A stretch of DNA of 64,000 nucleotides, taken from assembly GCF_001905125.1 (NCBI RefSeq), contig NZ_LWLE01000037.1, positions 62,001 to 126,000 on the forward strand, given 5' to 3'. The stretch's first letter is position 1; every line of letters starts with the position of its first letter. A program made the translations under genes and the position numbers. The notes under the pieces are model-generated. The model saw only the letters and a list, made by a program, of their open reading frames with translations. It ran no database searches and was not told where the DNA came from. Below are positions 1 through 11,322 of this stretch, in pieces. Source of the DNA: Streptomyces sp. TSRI0281 (GTDB lineage Bacteria; Actinomycetota; Actinomycetes; Streptomycetales; Streptomycetaceae).

Positions 1-285
1 CAGCATGTGCCTCGCGGGCGACATCGATCTGTTCGATGTGTTGCTCGGCCCAGCGGGTCACGGCCTGGATGACGGGCACCAGGCTCTGCCCCAGTGGGGT
101 CAGCGCGTAGTCCACGCGTACCGGCACGGCCGGGGTGACGTGCGGGAGAGCAGTCCATCGCGTTCGAGGCGACGCAAAGTCTGTGTGAGCATCTTCTGGC
201 TTGCCCCTGCGATCGCACGAGCCAGCTCTCCATAGCGGCGTGGGCCCTCGGCCAGTTCCTTGAGAAGGCAGCCGCCGACCGGGCC
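1..285 (-). pseudogene. HxlR-family regulator remnant, 5'-truncated and frameshifted
   Basis: The minus strand encodes the second half of an HxlR winged-helix domain: a stretch reading LLKELAEGPRRYGELARAI, then SQKMLTQTLRRLERDG, matches the family closely. After LLSRT the frame breaks; the expected continuation (PAVPVRVDYALTPLG, then WAEQHIEQID) is present but in a different frame, and one extra base near 135-150 would restore it. The N-terminus, including the usual start and GGKW-type segment, is missing because homology stops near 265-285, where an oppositely oriented reductase remnant begins. The 3' end may run off the window. I infer a dead repressor that once controlled the divergent reductase. 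The frameshift could be a sequencing error, but the missing 5' end could not. Confidence 0.72.
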
Positions 286-798
286 GGTTCCGGGATACGC
301 GTCACTGGTTCGCAGGACGCGGCCGGGTCGGCCGAGGTGGTCATCAACGCCATGCCCGGCTCGGCGTCGCTGGATGCGCTCGCCGGCCTCGCCCCACAGC
401 TGACGGGCAAGGTCCTGGTCGACGTCGCCAACGCCACCGAGTTCGACTCCGCCGGTTTCGCATCGGCGCCCCTGTATCCGGGCAGCAGCCTCGCCGAGGA
501 GATTCAGCGGGCGCTGCCCGACGTACGCGTGGTGAAGTCCCTCAACACGATGCACGACTCGGTCATGGCCGACCCGGCCGAACTGGCCATCGCTCCCTCC
601 GCCTTCGTGTCCGGCAACGGTGCCGACGCCAAGAAGGTCGTCGGCAGCCTGCTTGCCGAGCTGGGCTGGCCGCCGGAGTGGATCACCGACCTCGGAGACG
701 TGAGGACCGCCCGGGTACCCGAGGCGTTCGTGCTGATGGTCAGCGGTCTCGTCCGTGCGCTGGGACCAGTGCCCTTCGGCATGACGATCGCTCGATGA
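286..798 (+). pseudogene. NAD(P)-binding / F420-dependent reductase-type protein, N-terminally truncated
   Basis: From about 298 the plus strand encodes the back part of an NADPH-dependent F420 reductase-type Rossmann protein: AEVVINAMPGSASLDALAGL, then GKVLVDVANATEFD, then VKSLNTMHDSVMADP and a normal C-terminus. The first 50-60 residues with the glycine-rich dinucleotide-binding loop (GxGxxG) are absent, and in-frame translation further upstream runs into the antisense of the HxlR remnant. A GTG at 337 could start a 153-residue product, but this would have no cofactor loop and is unlikely to be active. In this family a divergent HxlR regulator is common; here both genes have lost their facing 5' ends. 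Confidence 0.7.
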
Positions 799-1495
799 GG
801 CCAGGAAGAGCCGACTCCGCCTGCGCAGCCCTCCGCTTCTCAACGAAGCTGTCGTCCAGGTTTTGAGATGCCCGGCATGCCGCGGTCGACCGGCGTGATG
901 CGGGAGAGGCGCTGACTCTCTTCGCGCCGCATGATCGCCTGATCGGCCTCGGCCGTGGGGGACTCGGCGTCGCCGCCATGTATCCGCGCAGGCAGCCGTT
1001 CGGGCAGGGCCCTGCCGTGCTCATCGGCGCTGGTGGCAGGTGCCCGAACGCGAAGAACGGGTCGATGTAGACCCGCTGCCCCGACGTTGGCCAACACGTC
1101 CTTGGGGCCGGGACCGGTTTGTCGGCCACCCCGACTCCCCAGGGCATTCCTGGGGCGACCGGACCCGCGGCACACATCTTCGACATGCCGCGGACCCTCA
1201 CGTACGGAACTCCTCTTTCGTCAATACGAAGGTGAGCAGGGAGCCCCTCTCAAGCCCCCACGACTTTCTTCGCGCCACCCATTGCGCACGCCTCACGCGA
1301 GAAGTCAAGCGATTCTTGCGCGCCGCGACGGCCGCTTCGGGGTCGGCCATTGAATTCTGTGCGCACACGGAACACTTTCGCGTCAAGAGTGATATTTCCC
1401 GTAGCGAAAAGGTGCTCAGGAGCGGCGTTGACCAGCGATGGCGTGGTGTTACCGTTAATTTCGGCCCGCTCTCCACACCACCCGAGGTTCATGAA
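799..1495. other. Long gene-poor stretch upstream of the uvrA-like gene
   Basis: No open frame here resembles a known family. The last 300 bases (about 1200-1490) are noticeably richer in A/T than the surrounding genes, as expected for a promoter and leader of the downstream uvrA-like gene. The frame of that gene stays open upstream to about 1040, but its translation there has no family resemblance. The part from 850 to 1200 could be degraded coding DNA; I could not assign it. Confidence 0.45.
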
Positions 1496-4341
<2,846 letters not shown>

Positions 4342-4345
<4 letters not shown>

Positions 4346-5349
4346 GCGCCGCAGACGTACAGGACCCCGACGTTCTCCTGCTCGCCGAGCAGGACGAGAG
4401 CGATGCGCCCGCCCCCCGGCTCTCCACCGGAGGCGCCTCGGTCGACCCGGTGAAGGACTATCTGCGGCTCATCTCCAAGTTCCGGCTGCTGACCGCCGAG
4501 CAGGAGGTGGAACTGGCCAAGCGCATAGAAGCCGGCCTGTACGCCGAACAGCTCCTCGCCGAAGAGCCGGAACCGGACCCGCGCTACCGCCGGGAGCTGA
4601 CCTTCCTCGCCGAGGACGGCCGCCACGCGAAAAGGCACTTCACCGAGGCCAACCTGCGCCTGGTGGTCGCCGTTGCCAAGCGCTACACCGGCCGCGGACT
4701 GCACTTCCTGGACCTGATCCAGGAAGGCAACGCCGGGCTGATCAGGGCCGTGGAGAAGTTCGACTACGCCAAGGGCTTCAAGTTCTCCACGTACGCGACC
4801 TGGTGGATCAAACAGGCGGTCAGCCGCGCCATGGCCGATCAGAGCCGCACCATCCGCATCCCCGTACACGCCGTCGAGGTCATCAACCGCGTGGCGCGGG
4901 TCCGCCGCGAGCTGATCCGCGATCTCGGGGCCGAGCCCACCGCTCAGGAGCTGGCCGAGAAAGCGGAGATCTCGGTGGAACGGCTGACCGAACTCGACGC
5001 CTACGCCAGGGAACCCATCTCACTGGAATTCAGCGTGTCCGAGGGCGGGGACACCGCGTTCGGCGACCTCATCGTGGACAGTGACTCGCCCTCCCCCTGG
5101 GACGTGGTCGCCTTCGGCTTCCTCCGGCGGACGCTCCAGACCGTGCTGGCGGACATGACCCCGCGCGAAGCGGGCATCATCGCCCTGCGCTACGGCCTCC
5201 TCGGCGGCCCTCCCCGGACCCTGGAGGAGATCGGGCGGGTCTACGGCGTGACCCGTGAACGCATCCGCCAGATCGAGTCCAGAACCATGAGCAAGCTGCG
5301 CCACCCCTCCCGCTCGCACGCACTGCGGGAGTACCTCGACAACGAGTGA
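4342..5349 (+). CDS. RNA polymerase sigma factor, RpoD/HrdA-D-like group 2
   Basis: A 335-residue sigma-70 protein with region 1.2 (DPVKDYLRLISKFRLLTAEQE), region 2 (ANLRLVVAVAKRYTGRGL, LDLIQEGNAGLIRAVEKFDY, FSTYATWWIKQAVSRAM), region 3 and region 4.2 (TLEEIGRVYGVTRERIRQIE). It lacks the long N-terminal extension of the principal sigma factor HrdB, so it is a non-essential group 2 factor of the HrdA/C/D sort. Its ATG shares bases with the TGA of the uvrA-like gene, indicating translational coupling and a two-gene operon. The combination suggests a stress or drug-response unit in which the sigma factor amplifies a program that includes the DNA-protection ATPase; that is inference. A hairpin follows at 5385-5421. 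Confidence 0.92.
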
Positions 5350-5384
5350 CCACGCAGCCGGACCCATGTCCGCCCAGCAGACGT

Positions 5385-5421
5385 GCGAAGGTCACCGAAC
5401 TCAGAGTCCGGTGACCTTCGC
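5385..5421. terminator. Bidirectional hairpin terminator between convergent genes
   Basis: Perfect 13-base arms GCGAAGGTCACCG / CGGTGACCTTCGC with an 11-base loop lie between the sigma gene and the convergent DUF4139 gene. The hairpin includes the last codons of the minus-strand gene (stop at 5401). No U tract is visible, as is usual in Streptomyces. Confidence 0.7.
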
Positions 5422-6963
5422 GCTCGCCGACAGCTCGTAGACCAGGGTGACCGTGCGGCGGCTGCCCGGCGGGAGGGTGACGTCCCAGCGGGCGATGCCT
5501 TCGGCGTCGACCACGTCGGGTGCCGGGGCGCACGCGTCCTTGTGCAGACGTACGTCCACCGCCGAGACCTCGGAGACCGGGATCCGCTCCCGCAGGGCGA
5601 CCACTCGCTCGTCGTGCTCCCCGGGGGCGGAGAACCGGGACAGGTGCAGCCGCACCGTGCGGGTGACCACGGTCCGCTGGCTGATGCCGACGGAGTCGCG
5701 GGACTCCTCGGCCTGCCGGACCACCCTGTAGTCGTCGCAGCTGCCGAAGGCCAGCTCGACGGGGGCGCCGGGGGCGGTGAAGTCCAGCGTGCCGCGGCCG
5801 CCGAAGCCGGTGCCTCGGACCAGGTCCACGGGCCCGGCGAGCAGCGCGTGGCCGGACAGGTTGTCGAACCGCACCACCTGGGTGACCAGGGGGGACAACT
5901 CCGGTGAGCATGCGTACTCACTGGGCGCGGCCGTGGTGTACGCGGAGAGCGCCACGCGGTGGGCGCGGCCGTCACCGGGCACCGAGACCGGCGCGGGGGG
6001 TCTCAGCACCCGTGCCTCGCCGCCGTCGTCCACCCCCGGCAGGCCGAGCACCGGGGCCGGGCCGAGGGCCCCGATCTCCTCCTCGCGCAGTTCGACGTCG
6101 ACGGTGCGGCGCTCCGCCGCGGAGCGGTCCGTGAGCGTCAGCCGGTCCTCGTCCAGCTGTGGCGGATCGGTGGCCAGCGCCGAGCGGGCCGTCGACAGCG
6201 TCAGCCGTACGTCCGACCAGTCCTCACCGGTGCGCTGCCAGATCATCGCATCGGTCTCCAGCGTCAGGGAGCCCCCGTCGAGCACGGCCCGGTAGGCGGG
6301 CCGCCACAACCCGCACGGAGTGAGGTGGCTCAGGCGCAGCCCGGCCGGCCCGGCGACCGCCGCCTCCACGGTCAGCTCGACATGGCCGACCAACTCGGCG
6401 GGCTCCTCCTCCGAGAGGTGCATGACCCGCTCGGCTTCACCGAGTTCGGCGCTCACGGCGGCCAGCCGGGCTTCTGCGCCGCGGAGTTGCTCGCCGTACG
6501 TCTCGCGCTCCTCGTCCACCCGGTCCAGTTCGCGGGACCAGCGTGTCCGGTCGCTCTCCCCGGAGCCGGCTCCTTCGCCGATCTCCCGCAGCAGATCGGC
6601 GGCGAGGCGGCCGAGCAGGTCGAGGCGGGCCTTCAGCCGGTCGTGCCGCTGTCCCAGGGTCAGCCGCTCCTCTTCGAGGGTGTGTACGCGCCGGCGCAGG
6701 GCGGAGTCGTCGTCGGCGGAGGGCAGCGGCCCGCGCGGTGTCCAGCTGCGGACGATCCGCACGTCGAGCACGGTCGCGGGGTGATCGGCGGTCAGTTCGG
6801 CATGGAGGGTCCGGTCGACGGCCAGCGCACTGACCGGCCCGAGACGCAGCCGCTGGACCCCGGCCTCCAGGTCGAGCACGGCGGTGCGCTCGATGTGGGC
6901 CCGGTCTTCGAGGCACGTGACGGCGGTGACGGGGAGGGCGATCGGCTTGGGGGCCGTGGACAT
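5401..6963 (-). CDS. DUF4139 domain protein (MuiA-like), second of an operon pair
   Basis: A 520-residue protein of the DUF4139 / mucoidy-inhibitor A-like type. The N-terminal DUF4140-like strand region (LPVTAVTCLEDRAHIER) is followed by an alpha-helical segment, residues about 110-190, rich in E and R and probably coiled-coil, then the DUF4139 beta region with LWRPAYRAVL and IWQRTGEDWSDVRLTLSTA. There is no signal peptide or membrane segment, so the protein is probably cytoplasmic. The biochemical role of the family is unknown. The start at 6963 is preceded by GGAG inside the tail of the upstream gene, 8 bases after its stop; the two are transcribed together and are distant paralogues. Confidence 0.85.
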   Translation of the reverse strand: MSTAPKPIALPVTAVTCLEDRAHIERTAVLDLEAGVQRLRLGPVSALAVDRTLHAELTADHPATVLDVRIVRSWTPRGPLPSADDDSALRRRVHTLEEERLTLGQRHDRLKARLDLLGRLAADLLREIGEGAGSGESDRTRWSRELDRVDEERETYGEQLRGAEARLAAVSAELGEAERVMHLSEEEPAELVGHVELTVEAAVAGPAGLRLSHLTPCGLWRPAYRAVLDGGSLTLETDAMIWQRTGEDWSDVRLTLSTARSALATDPPQLDEDRLTLTDRSAAERRTVDVELREEEIGALGPAPVLGLPGVDDGGEARVLRPPAPVSVPGDGRAHRVALSAYTTAAPSEYACSPELSPLVTQVVRFDNLSGHALLAGPVDLVRGTGFGGRGTLDFTAPGAPVELAFGSCDDYRVVRQAEESRDSVGISQRTVVTRTVRLHLSRFSAPGEHDERVVALRERIPVSEVSAVDVRLHKDACAPAPDVVDAEGIARWDVTLPPGSRRTVTLVYELSASAKVTGL

Positions 6964-6971
6964 GGTGTGTG

Positions 6972-9038
6972 TCAGCTCCTGCGGTTGCCGCCGGCCAGGG
7001 CCTTGCCGGTCGGGATGCGGATCTCGTAGCCGCCGTCGAAGGCGGCGGTGGCGCCAGCGGGCAGGTCCCGTCGCCAGACGCGGGTGCCCGGCGCATGCCG
7101 ATCGGGCCCCGTGCCTTCGTCGGGTGCCGTCCAGTCGGCCCGTTCCTCTATCCGTACGTCCGGTTCCGAGGTGACCGGGACCCGCTCGCGGACTTCCACG
7201 GTGACGGGCCTCGCGAGCCGATTGGCCAGTTCCACATGGACACGGTGGTCGAGCACGGTGGTGTTGTTGCGCAGGCCCGAGGTCGACTCGTGCAGGTTCG
7301 TACGGCGGGTGACCCGGATGCCCTCGGCCGGCCCGAGCCCCACCCGGCGGACACCGCCGGGGGCAAGCGTGGGCAGTGCGGCGGTCAGCAGGAAGTCGTC
7401 GTCGACGGTGACCTCCACCGGCCCGGCCAGCAGTGCCTGGTCGGTGGCGTTGGAGAGCACCAATGTCGCGAACACGGTCTGCTCCACGGATGGCACGCAG
7501 AGGTACTCGGTACGCAGACCGACCGGGATCTCGCCGACGGTGACGGTGTGCCAGGTGCCGTCCGACGGAATGTCGGCGCGGGCGGTGGCATCGAAGCGGT
7601 GGTCGAAGGACCCTGCCGATTCGCGGGGGCGCACCGCCTGTCCGGGCAGCGGCAGCGCGGACACCGCTTCGGCGCGGCGGCGGTACTCGGCCGCCACCGG
7701 GTCGAAGGGGGAGTCCGGAAACAGCCGTCCTCTGCGACCGCCCTGGTCGTCGGGGCCGCACAGCGCAAGGGCGGCGTAGTCGAGCTCGGCGCCGCTCGGC
7801 TGCGGCGGACCGGCTGCGGGTGCCGGAGGGGGCGGCGGCGCGGACCGGCCGGAAGCCGCGGGAGCCATGGGGGCGGGGGCACCCGCGAAGGGCCTGCCGC
7901 CGGTACGCGGCCTGTTGCCCGGCGGCGCCCCGGCCGGAGGCACGAGGGCGGGCACGGCGCCACCGAAGGCTTCCGGGGCAGCGCCGAAGCCCTGGGGTAC
8001 CGATGGACCGCCGTACCCCGACGCTGGTGCAACGGGATCGGACGCGGAGCCTCCCGCGGCGCTCGCGGACGCGAAGCCGGCCCCGACAGCGACGGGTCCG
8101 GCGGTCGTGGCCGGGGCAGCGCCTGCCGCGTCGTACCCGGAGAACAGGTCGGCCAGCCCGGCCGGTGGCTCGCGCCAGCCAGGAGGCGTGGGGACCGGCT
8201 GGCTTCGTCCGATCCGGATCGACCGAAGCCTCGGCAGATCGGTGCGGCGCCGAAGATCGGCGGTGGCCAGGGCGATGCGCACGCCGGTCCAGTCCTCGCC
8301 GGTCCGCTGGGCGACGGAGGCTCGCAGCACCAGACGGCCGCTGCCGTCGCCCTGACGGTAGGCAAGACGGTAGGCCGGCACCCAGACGGCGCCCGGCACC
8401 CCGTACTCCAGCTCCAGTTCCACCTCCGCATCGCCGGTGCCGTCGAGGGTCAGGACCGCGCAGACCGCGGTCTCCACATGCGCTGACGGCGCGTCGGTGG
8501 TGGCGCGGTCGAGCCTGTCGGCGGCGACGCTGAGGTCGTGCTCGACATTGCGCAGGGCCTCCTCCGCTTCGACGAGGCGGTTGTGGAGTCCCGTCAGCCG
8601 CTCATCGACGAATGCGGCGAGCTCCAGCCACGCGTCTACCGGGGTGCTGCGGTACAGATCCTCGCGCCTGCGGGCAGGTGCGACCGGGTGGAGGGCCCTG
8701 ACCTCCTCGATCAGGTTCAGCTGTCGGTCCCGGTGTCCTTGGGCCGCCGCGTACGCGTCGCTCAGCCGCTCGAACGCGCGCCGCAGCTCGTCGGGCGTGC
8801 CCGTGCAGCGCGGCTCGGCCTCGACTTCCACCCGCGCCTCGGTGACGCGCACACCGGGCGGGCCCAGGACCCGGGCCCGCAGCGAACCCGGGTCCAGCGA
8901 GCGGGGCAGTCCCGTCACCCGCACCCGGCCGTCGGGCGACACGCTCCCCCGGGCCAGGCGTCGGCAGACCGCGCCCTGCGCGTACACCATGACCGAATCG
9001 AGGGTCGATCCCCACCTCTGTGCCGAATCAGCCGTCAT
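6972..9038 (-). CDS. DUF4139 domain protein with Pro/Ala/Gly-rich insert, first of the pair
   Basis: A 688-residue DUF4139 protein. The N-terminal part (LDSVMVYAQGAVCRRLARG) resembles DUF4140, a helical coiled-coil-like segment follows (about 90-165), and the DUF4139 core carries VWVPAYRLAYR and AQRTGEDWTGVRIALATA. Between about residues 280 and 420 there is a low-complexity A/G/P insert that should be disordered and separates the beta halves; the second gene of the operon lacks it. Start chosen at 9038, with GGAG just upstream, rather than an ATG 30 bases earlier without a ribosome site. The function is unknown; the tandem arrangement suggests a hetero-oligomer. Confidence 0.83.
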   Translation of the reverse strand: MTADSAQRWGSTLDSVMVYAQGAVCRRLARGSVSPDGRVRVTGLPRSLDPGSLRARVLGPPGVRVTEARVEVEAEPRCTGTPDELRRAFERLSDAYAAAQGHRDRQLNLIEEVRALHPVAPARRREDLYRSTPVDAWLELAAFVDERLTGLHNRLVEAEEALRNVEHDLSVAADRLDRATTDAPSAHVETAVCAVLTLDGTGDAEVELELEYGVPGAVWVPAYRLAYRQGDGSGRLVLRASVAQRTGEDWTGVRIALATADLRRRTDLPRLRSIRIGRSQPVPTPPGWREPPAGLADLFSGYDAAGAAPATTAGPVAVGAGFASASAAGGSASDPVAPASGYGGPSVPQGFGAAPEAFGGAVPALVPPAGAPPGNRPRTGGRPFAGAPAPMAPAASGRSAPPPPPAPAAGPPQPSGAELDYAALALCGPDDQGGRRGRLFPDSPFDPVAAEYRRRAEAVSALPLPGQAVRPRESAGSFDHRFDATARADIPSDGTWHTVTVGEIPVGLRTEYLCVPSVEQTVFATLVLSNATDQALLAGPVEVTVDDDFLLTAALPTLAPGGVRRVGLGPAEGIRVTRRTNLHESTSGLRNNTTVLDHRVHVELANRLARPVTVEVRERVPVTSEPDVRIEERADWTAPDEGTGPDRHAPGTRVWRRDLPAGATAAFDGGYEIRIPTGKALAGGNRRS

Positions 9039-9360
9039 GTGCTCCGCCCCGCCCCCTGTCGCGTGCATGCTGAGCGAAGCCTACGCCCGGACGGTCTGCG
9101 CGTCCGCGTGGAGTCAGGGGGATGGCGTCCAGGAGGGCCTGTTGGCTCAGCAGCCCTTTCACGGCCTCCTGCGAATGCCCAACGCCCCGAGGAGGGCGGG
9201 CGTTTGCCGGGTGCCGGGTGGGGCTCTACGGAGTGAGGTCAGGGACGTGGCGACGGCCACCGGCCACCGGACGTCGAGGAACGGGGTGAATCTGTCGCCG
9301 GAGCGGGCCTGGTCCTGTGAACGGGGACGTCTTTGCGGCCCCTTCACCGCCCATGATCAT
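9039..9360. other. Intergenic stretch, no gene seen
   Basis: About 320 bases between the start of the DUF4139 operon and a RidA remnant. I see no coding potential on either strand; it holds the promoter of the minus-strand operon and is otherwise featureless to me. Confidence 0.4.
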
Positions 9361-9457
9361 CACGAGATGTGGACCGGCTCACCGGACCTGATCGCCTGCG
9401 AGTAGCCGCATTCGCTCTCGGCCGGCACGTTGTGTGGAAGACATCGATCGTGGCCAT
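9361..9457 (-). pseudogene. RidA-family (YjgF/YER057c/UK114) N-terminal remnant
   Basis: On the minus strand an ATG at 9457 with GGAGG 8 bases upstream begins MATIDVFHT; shifting by one base the sequence then reads NVPAESECGYSQAIRSGEPVHIS, which is the start of a RidA-type protein (family form: VPAE..YGYSQAVR.GD.VHVSGQ). Immediately after HIS the frame hits TGA and the homology ends. So only about 33 of the usual 130 residues remain and one base is missing near 9440. It sits head-to-head with an intact HxlR regulator, which probably used to control it. Confidence 0.62.
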
Positions 9458-9555
9458 CGTGATCGCCTCCGCGTCGCTCTCTTGTGGTTACTCGGAAACT
9501 CCAGGAGAGTCTGGGCCGACCTGGAAGACGCACTTTTCGGTGATTGAGGAACCTG

Positions 9556-9939
9556 ATGGTGACCAAGCAGATACTCGAAGATTTGCCCGAGGACGCAGAC
9601 CTGAGGCGCGCGGACTCCCTGGCACGGGAGATCTTCTCGGACGTCGCCAACAAGTGGGCGCTCCTGATCATCGAGGCGCTCGGGGAGCGCACCCTGCGCT
9701 TCAGCGAACTGCGGAACGAGGTCGAGGGCATCAGCCACAAGATGCTCACCCAGAACCTGCGCATGCTGGAGCGCAACGGCCTGGCCGACCGGAAGGTGTA
9801 TCCCACCGTGCCGCCGCGGGTCGAGTACACACTCACCGAGCCGGGCCGGGCCCTGCGCGCCACGGTGGACGCCATGTGCGGCTGGACCCGCCAGTACCTC
9901 GGTCACATCGAGGACTCGCGCGGTCGCTTCGACGCCTGA
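9556..9939 (+). CDS. HxlR-family winged-helix transcriptional regulator
   Basis: A 127-residue HxlR protein: WALLIIEALGERTLRFSELR, ISHKMLTQNLRMLERNGLADR and VEYTLTEPGRALRATVDAM form the winged helix with its wing and dimer helices. ATG 9556 is preferred because GAGGAA sits 5-10 bases upstream; a TTG at 9544 is in frame but has no such site. HxlR proteins are small dimeric repressors or activators that often sense aldehydes, quinones or disulfide stress and control a divergent enzyme gene; the divergent neighbour here is only a RidA fragment, so its present target is unclear. Confidence 0.9.
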   Translation: MVTKQILEDLPEDADLRRADSLAREIFSDVANKWALLIIEALGERTLRFSELRNEVEGISHKMLTQNLRMLERNGLADRKVYPTVPPRVEYTLTEPGRALRATVDAMCGWTRQYLGHIEDSRGRFDA

Positions 9940-10059
9940 AGGACGCAACGCCACGCGCCCGTTCCGTGCTTCCTTGATCAATCGCAGGTTCGCTCCGGCG
10001 GCCGGGCGGAGCCCCGCACGAACGGCGCTGGACCCCGCCCCGCCGGTCGGCTGTCGCGG

Positions 10060-11322
10060 TCAGGCGGGAGCGGGCCGGGGTGCTGGTGCTGTGAGCCGCC
10101 CGGCGCGGGCCAGTGCGAGGACCGCGCCCGCGCAGCCGGCGCCGGTCAGCGTCAGAACGGTCCACACCAGCCACAGTGCCCGGTGCTGCTGGGCGTAGTC
10201 CCACAGGGCGCCGGTGGCCAGGTTGCCCAGGGTGATCCCGATGCCCGACACGGTGTTGTAGAGGCCGTAGTGGGTGGCGACGAGGCGGTTGCCGGACAGG
10301 GAGACGACGGTGTCCATCTCGAAGGGGTAGACGACCGCGCTGCCGGCCGACAGGGCGATCACGGCGACCGCCAGCGCGGCCAGCGTCATGGCGTCCGGTA
10401 CGGCTGTGCCGTTCGCCGCCGTCAGGGCGAGCGGCACGAAGGCCACGCCCATCAGGGCGAGCCCGCGTACGAGGGCCTGTTCGCCTCTGAAGCGTGATGT
10501 CACCCAGCCGGTCAGCCGCAGTTGCCCGGCGACGGCCACCGCTGCGGACAGGACGAACAGCAGGCTGGTGGCCTTCGTTCCCGCTGCCCCGAACGCGTCG
10601 CCGGCGGCAAGCGGCAGCGCGAGGTAGACCTGGAAGGTCAGCACGTAGGAGCCGATCATCGCGCACGAGAACAGCAGGAACGGCCGGTTGGCCACCACCG
10701 TGCGCCACTGTGCCAGCACCCCGCTCCCCGGCCGGCCGCTGTCGGCGGCGCGGCGTGCGGGCAGGGCCCGGCCCTGCAGAACGGTCAGGGCGGCGAAGAT
10801 GCCCGCGGCCACCATGCACACCAGGCGGAAGTCGGCCGCCAGCAGGGCGAGGCCGACCAGCGGGCCCAGCAGCATCCCGGCCTGGTAGTAGACGTTGAAC
10901 GTCGCGAACGCCTCCACCCGCCGCTCCCCCGCCCCGGCCGCGAGGTAGGCGCGCACGGCCGGGTTGAACAGGGCGCCGGCGAAACCGGTGGCCGCCGAGG
11001 CGATCACGAGAACGGGCAGGCTGTCCACGACACCGAGCAGGGCGAACCCACCCGTCCGCAGCACGCACCCGGCCATGATCGGGACTTTGTAGCCGTAGCG
11101 GTCGGCGATCGTGCCGCCGATGAGGAACATGCCCTGCTGGGAGAAGTTGCGTACCCCCAGCACCAGGCCGACCGCCCACGCGGCCAGGCCGAGTTCACCG
11201 GCGAGGTGCGCGGCGAGGTAGGGCATGAGCATGTAGAAGGCGAGATTGATGGCGAACTGATTGACCATCAACAGCCGTACCGCGGGCGGGAAGCCCAGGG
11301 TGGACGTCCACAGCGTCTTCAT
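10060..11322 (-). CDS. MFS exporter (DHA1/MdtH-like)
   Basis: A 420-residue major facilitator protein with about 12 hydrophobic segments; the loop GGTIADRYGYKVPIMAG after segment 2 is the MFS motif A (GxxxDRxGxK). The overall form, including VRNFSQQGMFLIGG, resembles drug:H+ antiporters of the MdtH/YceL kind. The ATG at 11322 overlaps the TGA of the upstream PLP-enzyme gene, so both are made together. I infer export of the product of that enzyme or of a pathway that includes it; the substrate cannot be told from the sequence. Confidence 0.85.
   Translation of the reverse strand: MKTLWTSTLGFPPAVRLLMVNQFAINLAFYMLMPYLAAHLAGELGLAAWAVGLVLGVRNFSQQGMFLIGGTIADRYGYKVPIMAGCVLRTGGFALLGVVDSLPVLVIASAATGFAGALFNPAVRAYLAAGAGERRVEAFATFNVYYQAGMLLGPLVGLALLAADFRLVCMVAAGIFAALTVLQGRALPARRAADSGRPGSGVLAQWRTVVANRPFLLFSCAMIGSYVLTFQVYLALPLAAGDAFGAAGTKATSLLFVLSAAVAVAGQLRLTGWVTSRFRGEQALVRGLALMGVAFVPLALTAANGTAVPDAMTLAALAVAVIALSAGSAVVYPFEMDTVVSLSGNRLVATHYGLYNTVSGIGITLGNLATGALWDYAQQHRALWLVWTVLTLTGAGCAGAVLALARAGRLTAPAPRPAPA

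Noticed and set aside
840..1201. Minus-strand frames of 111-153 codons left of the uvrA-like gene
   Set aside because: No family resemblance, no ribosome site, and two overlapping frames look equally poor.
1040..1495. Upstream extension of the uvrA-like frame by 152 codons
   Set aside because: UvrA homology starts at residue 3-10 after GTG 1496; the extension has atypical A/T-rich codons and no similarity.
5401..7761. Single 786-residue protein covering both DUF4139 genes
   Set aside because: The frame upstream of 6963 is the shadow of the first gene; a clear start with ribosome site at 6963 gives a family-length protein.
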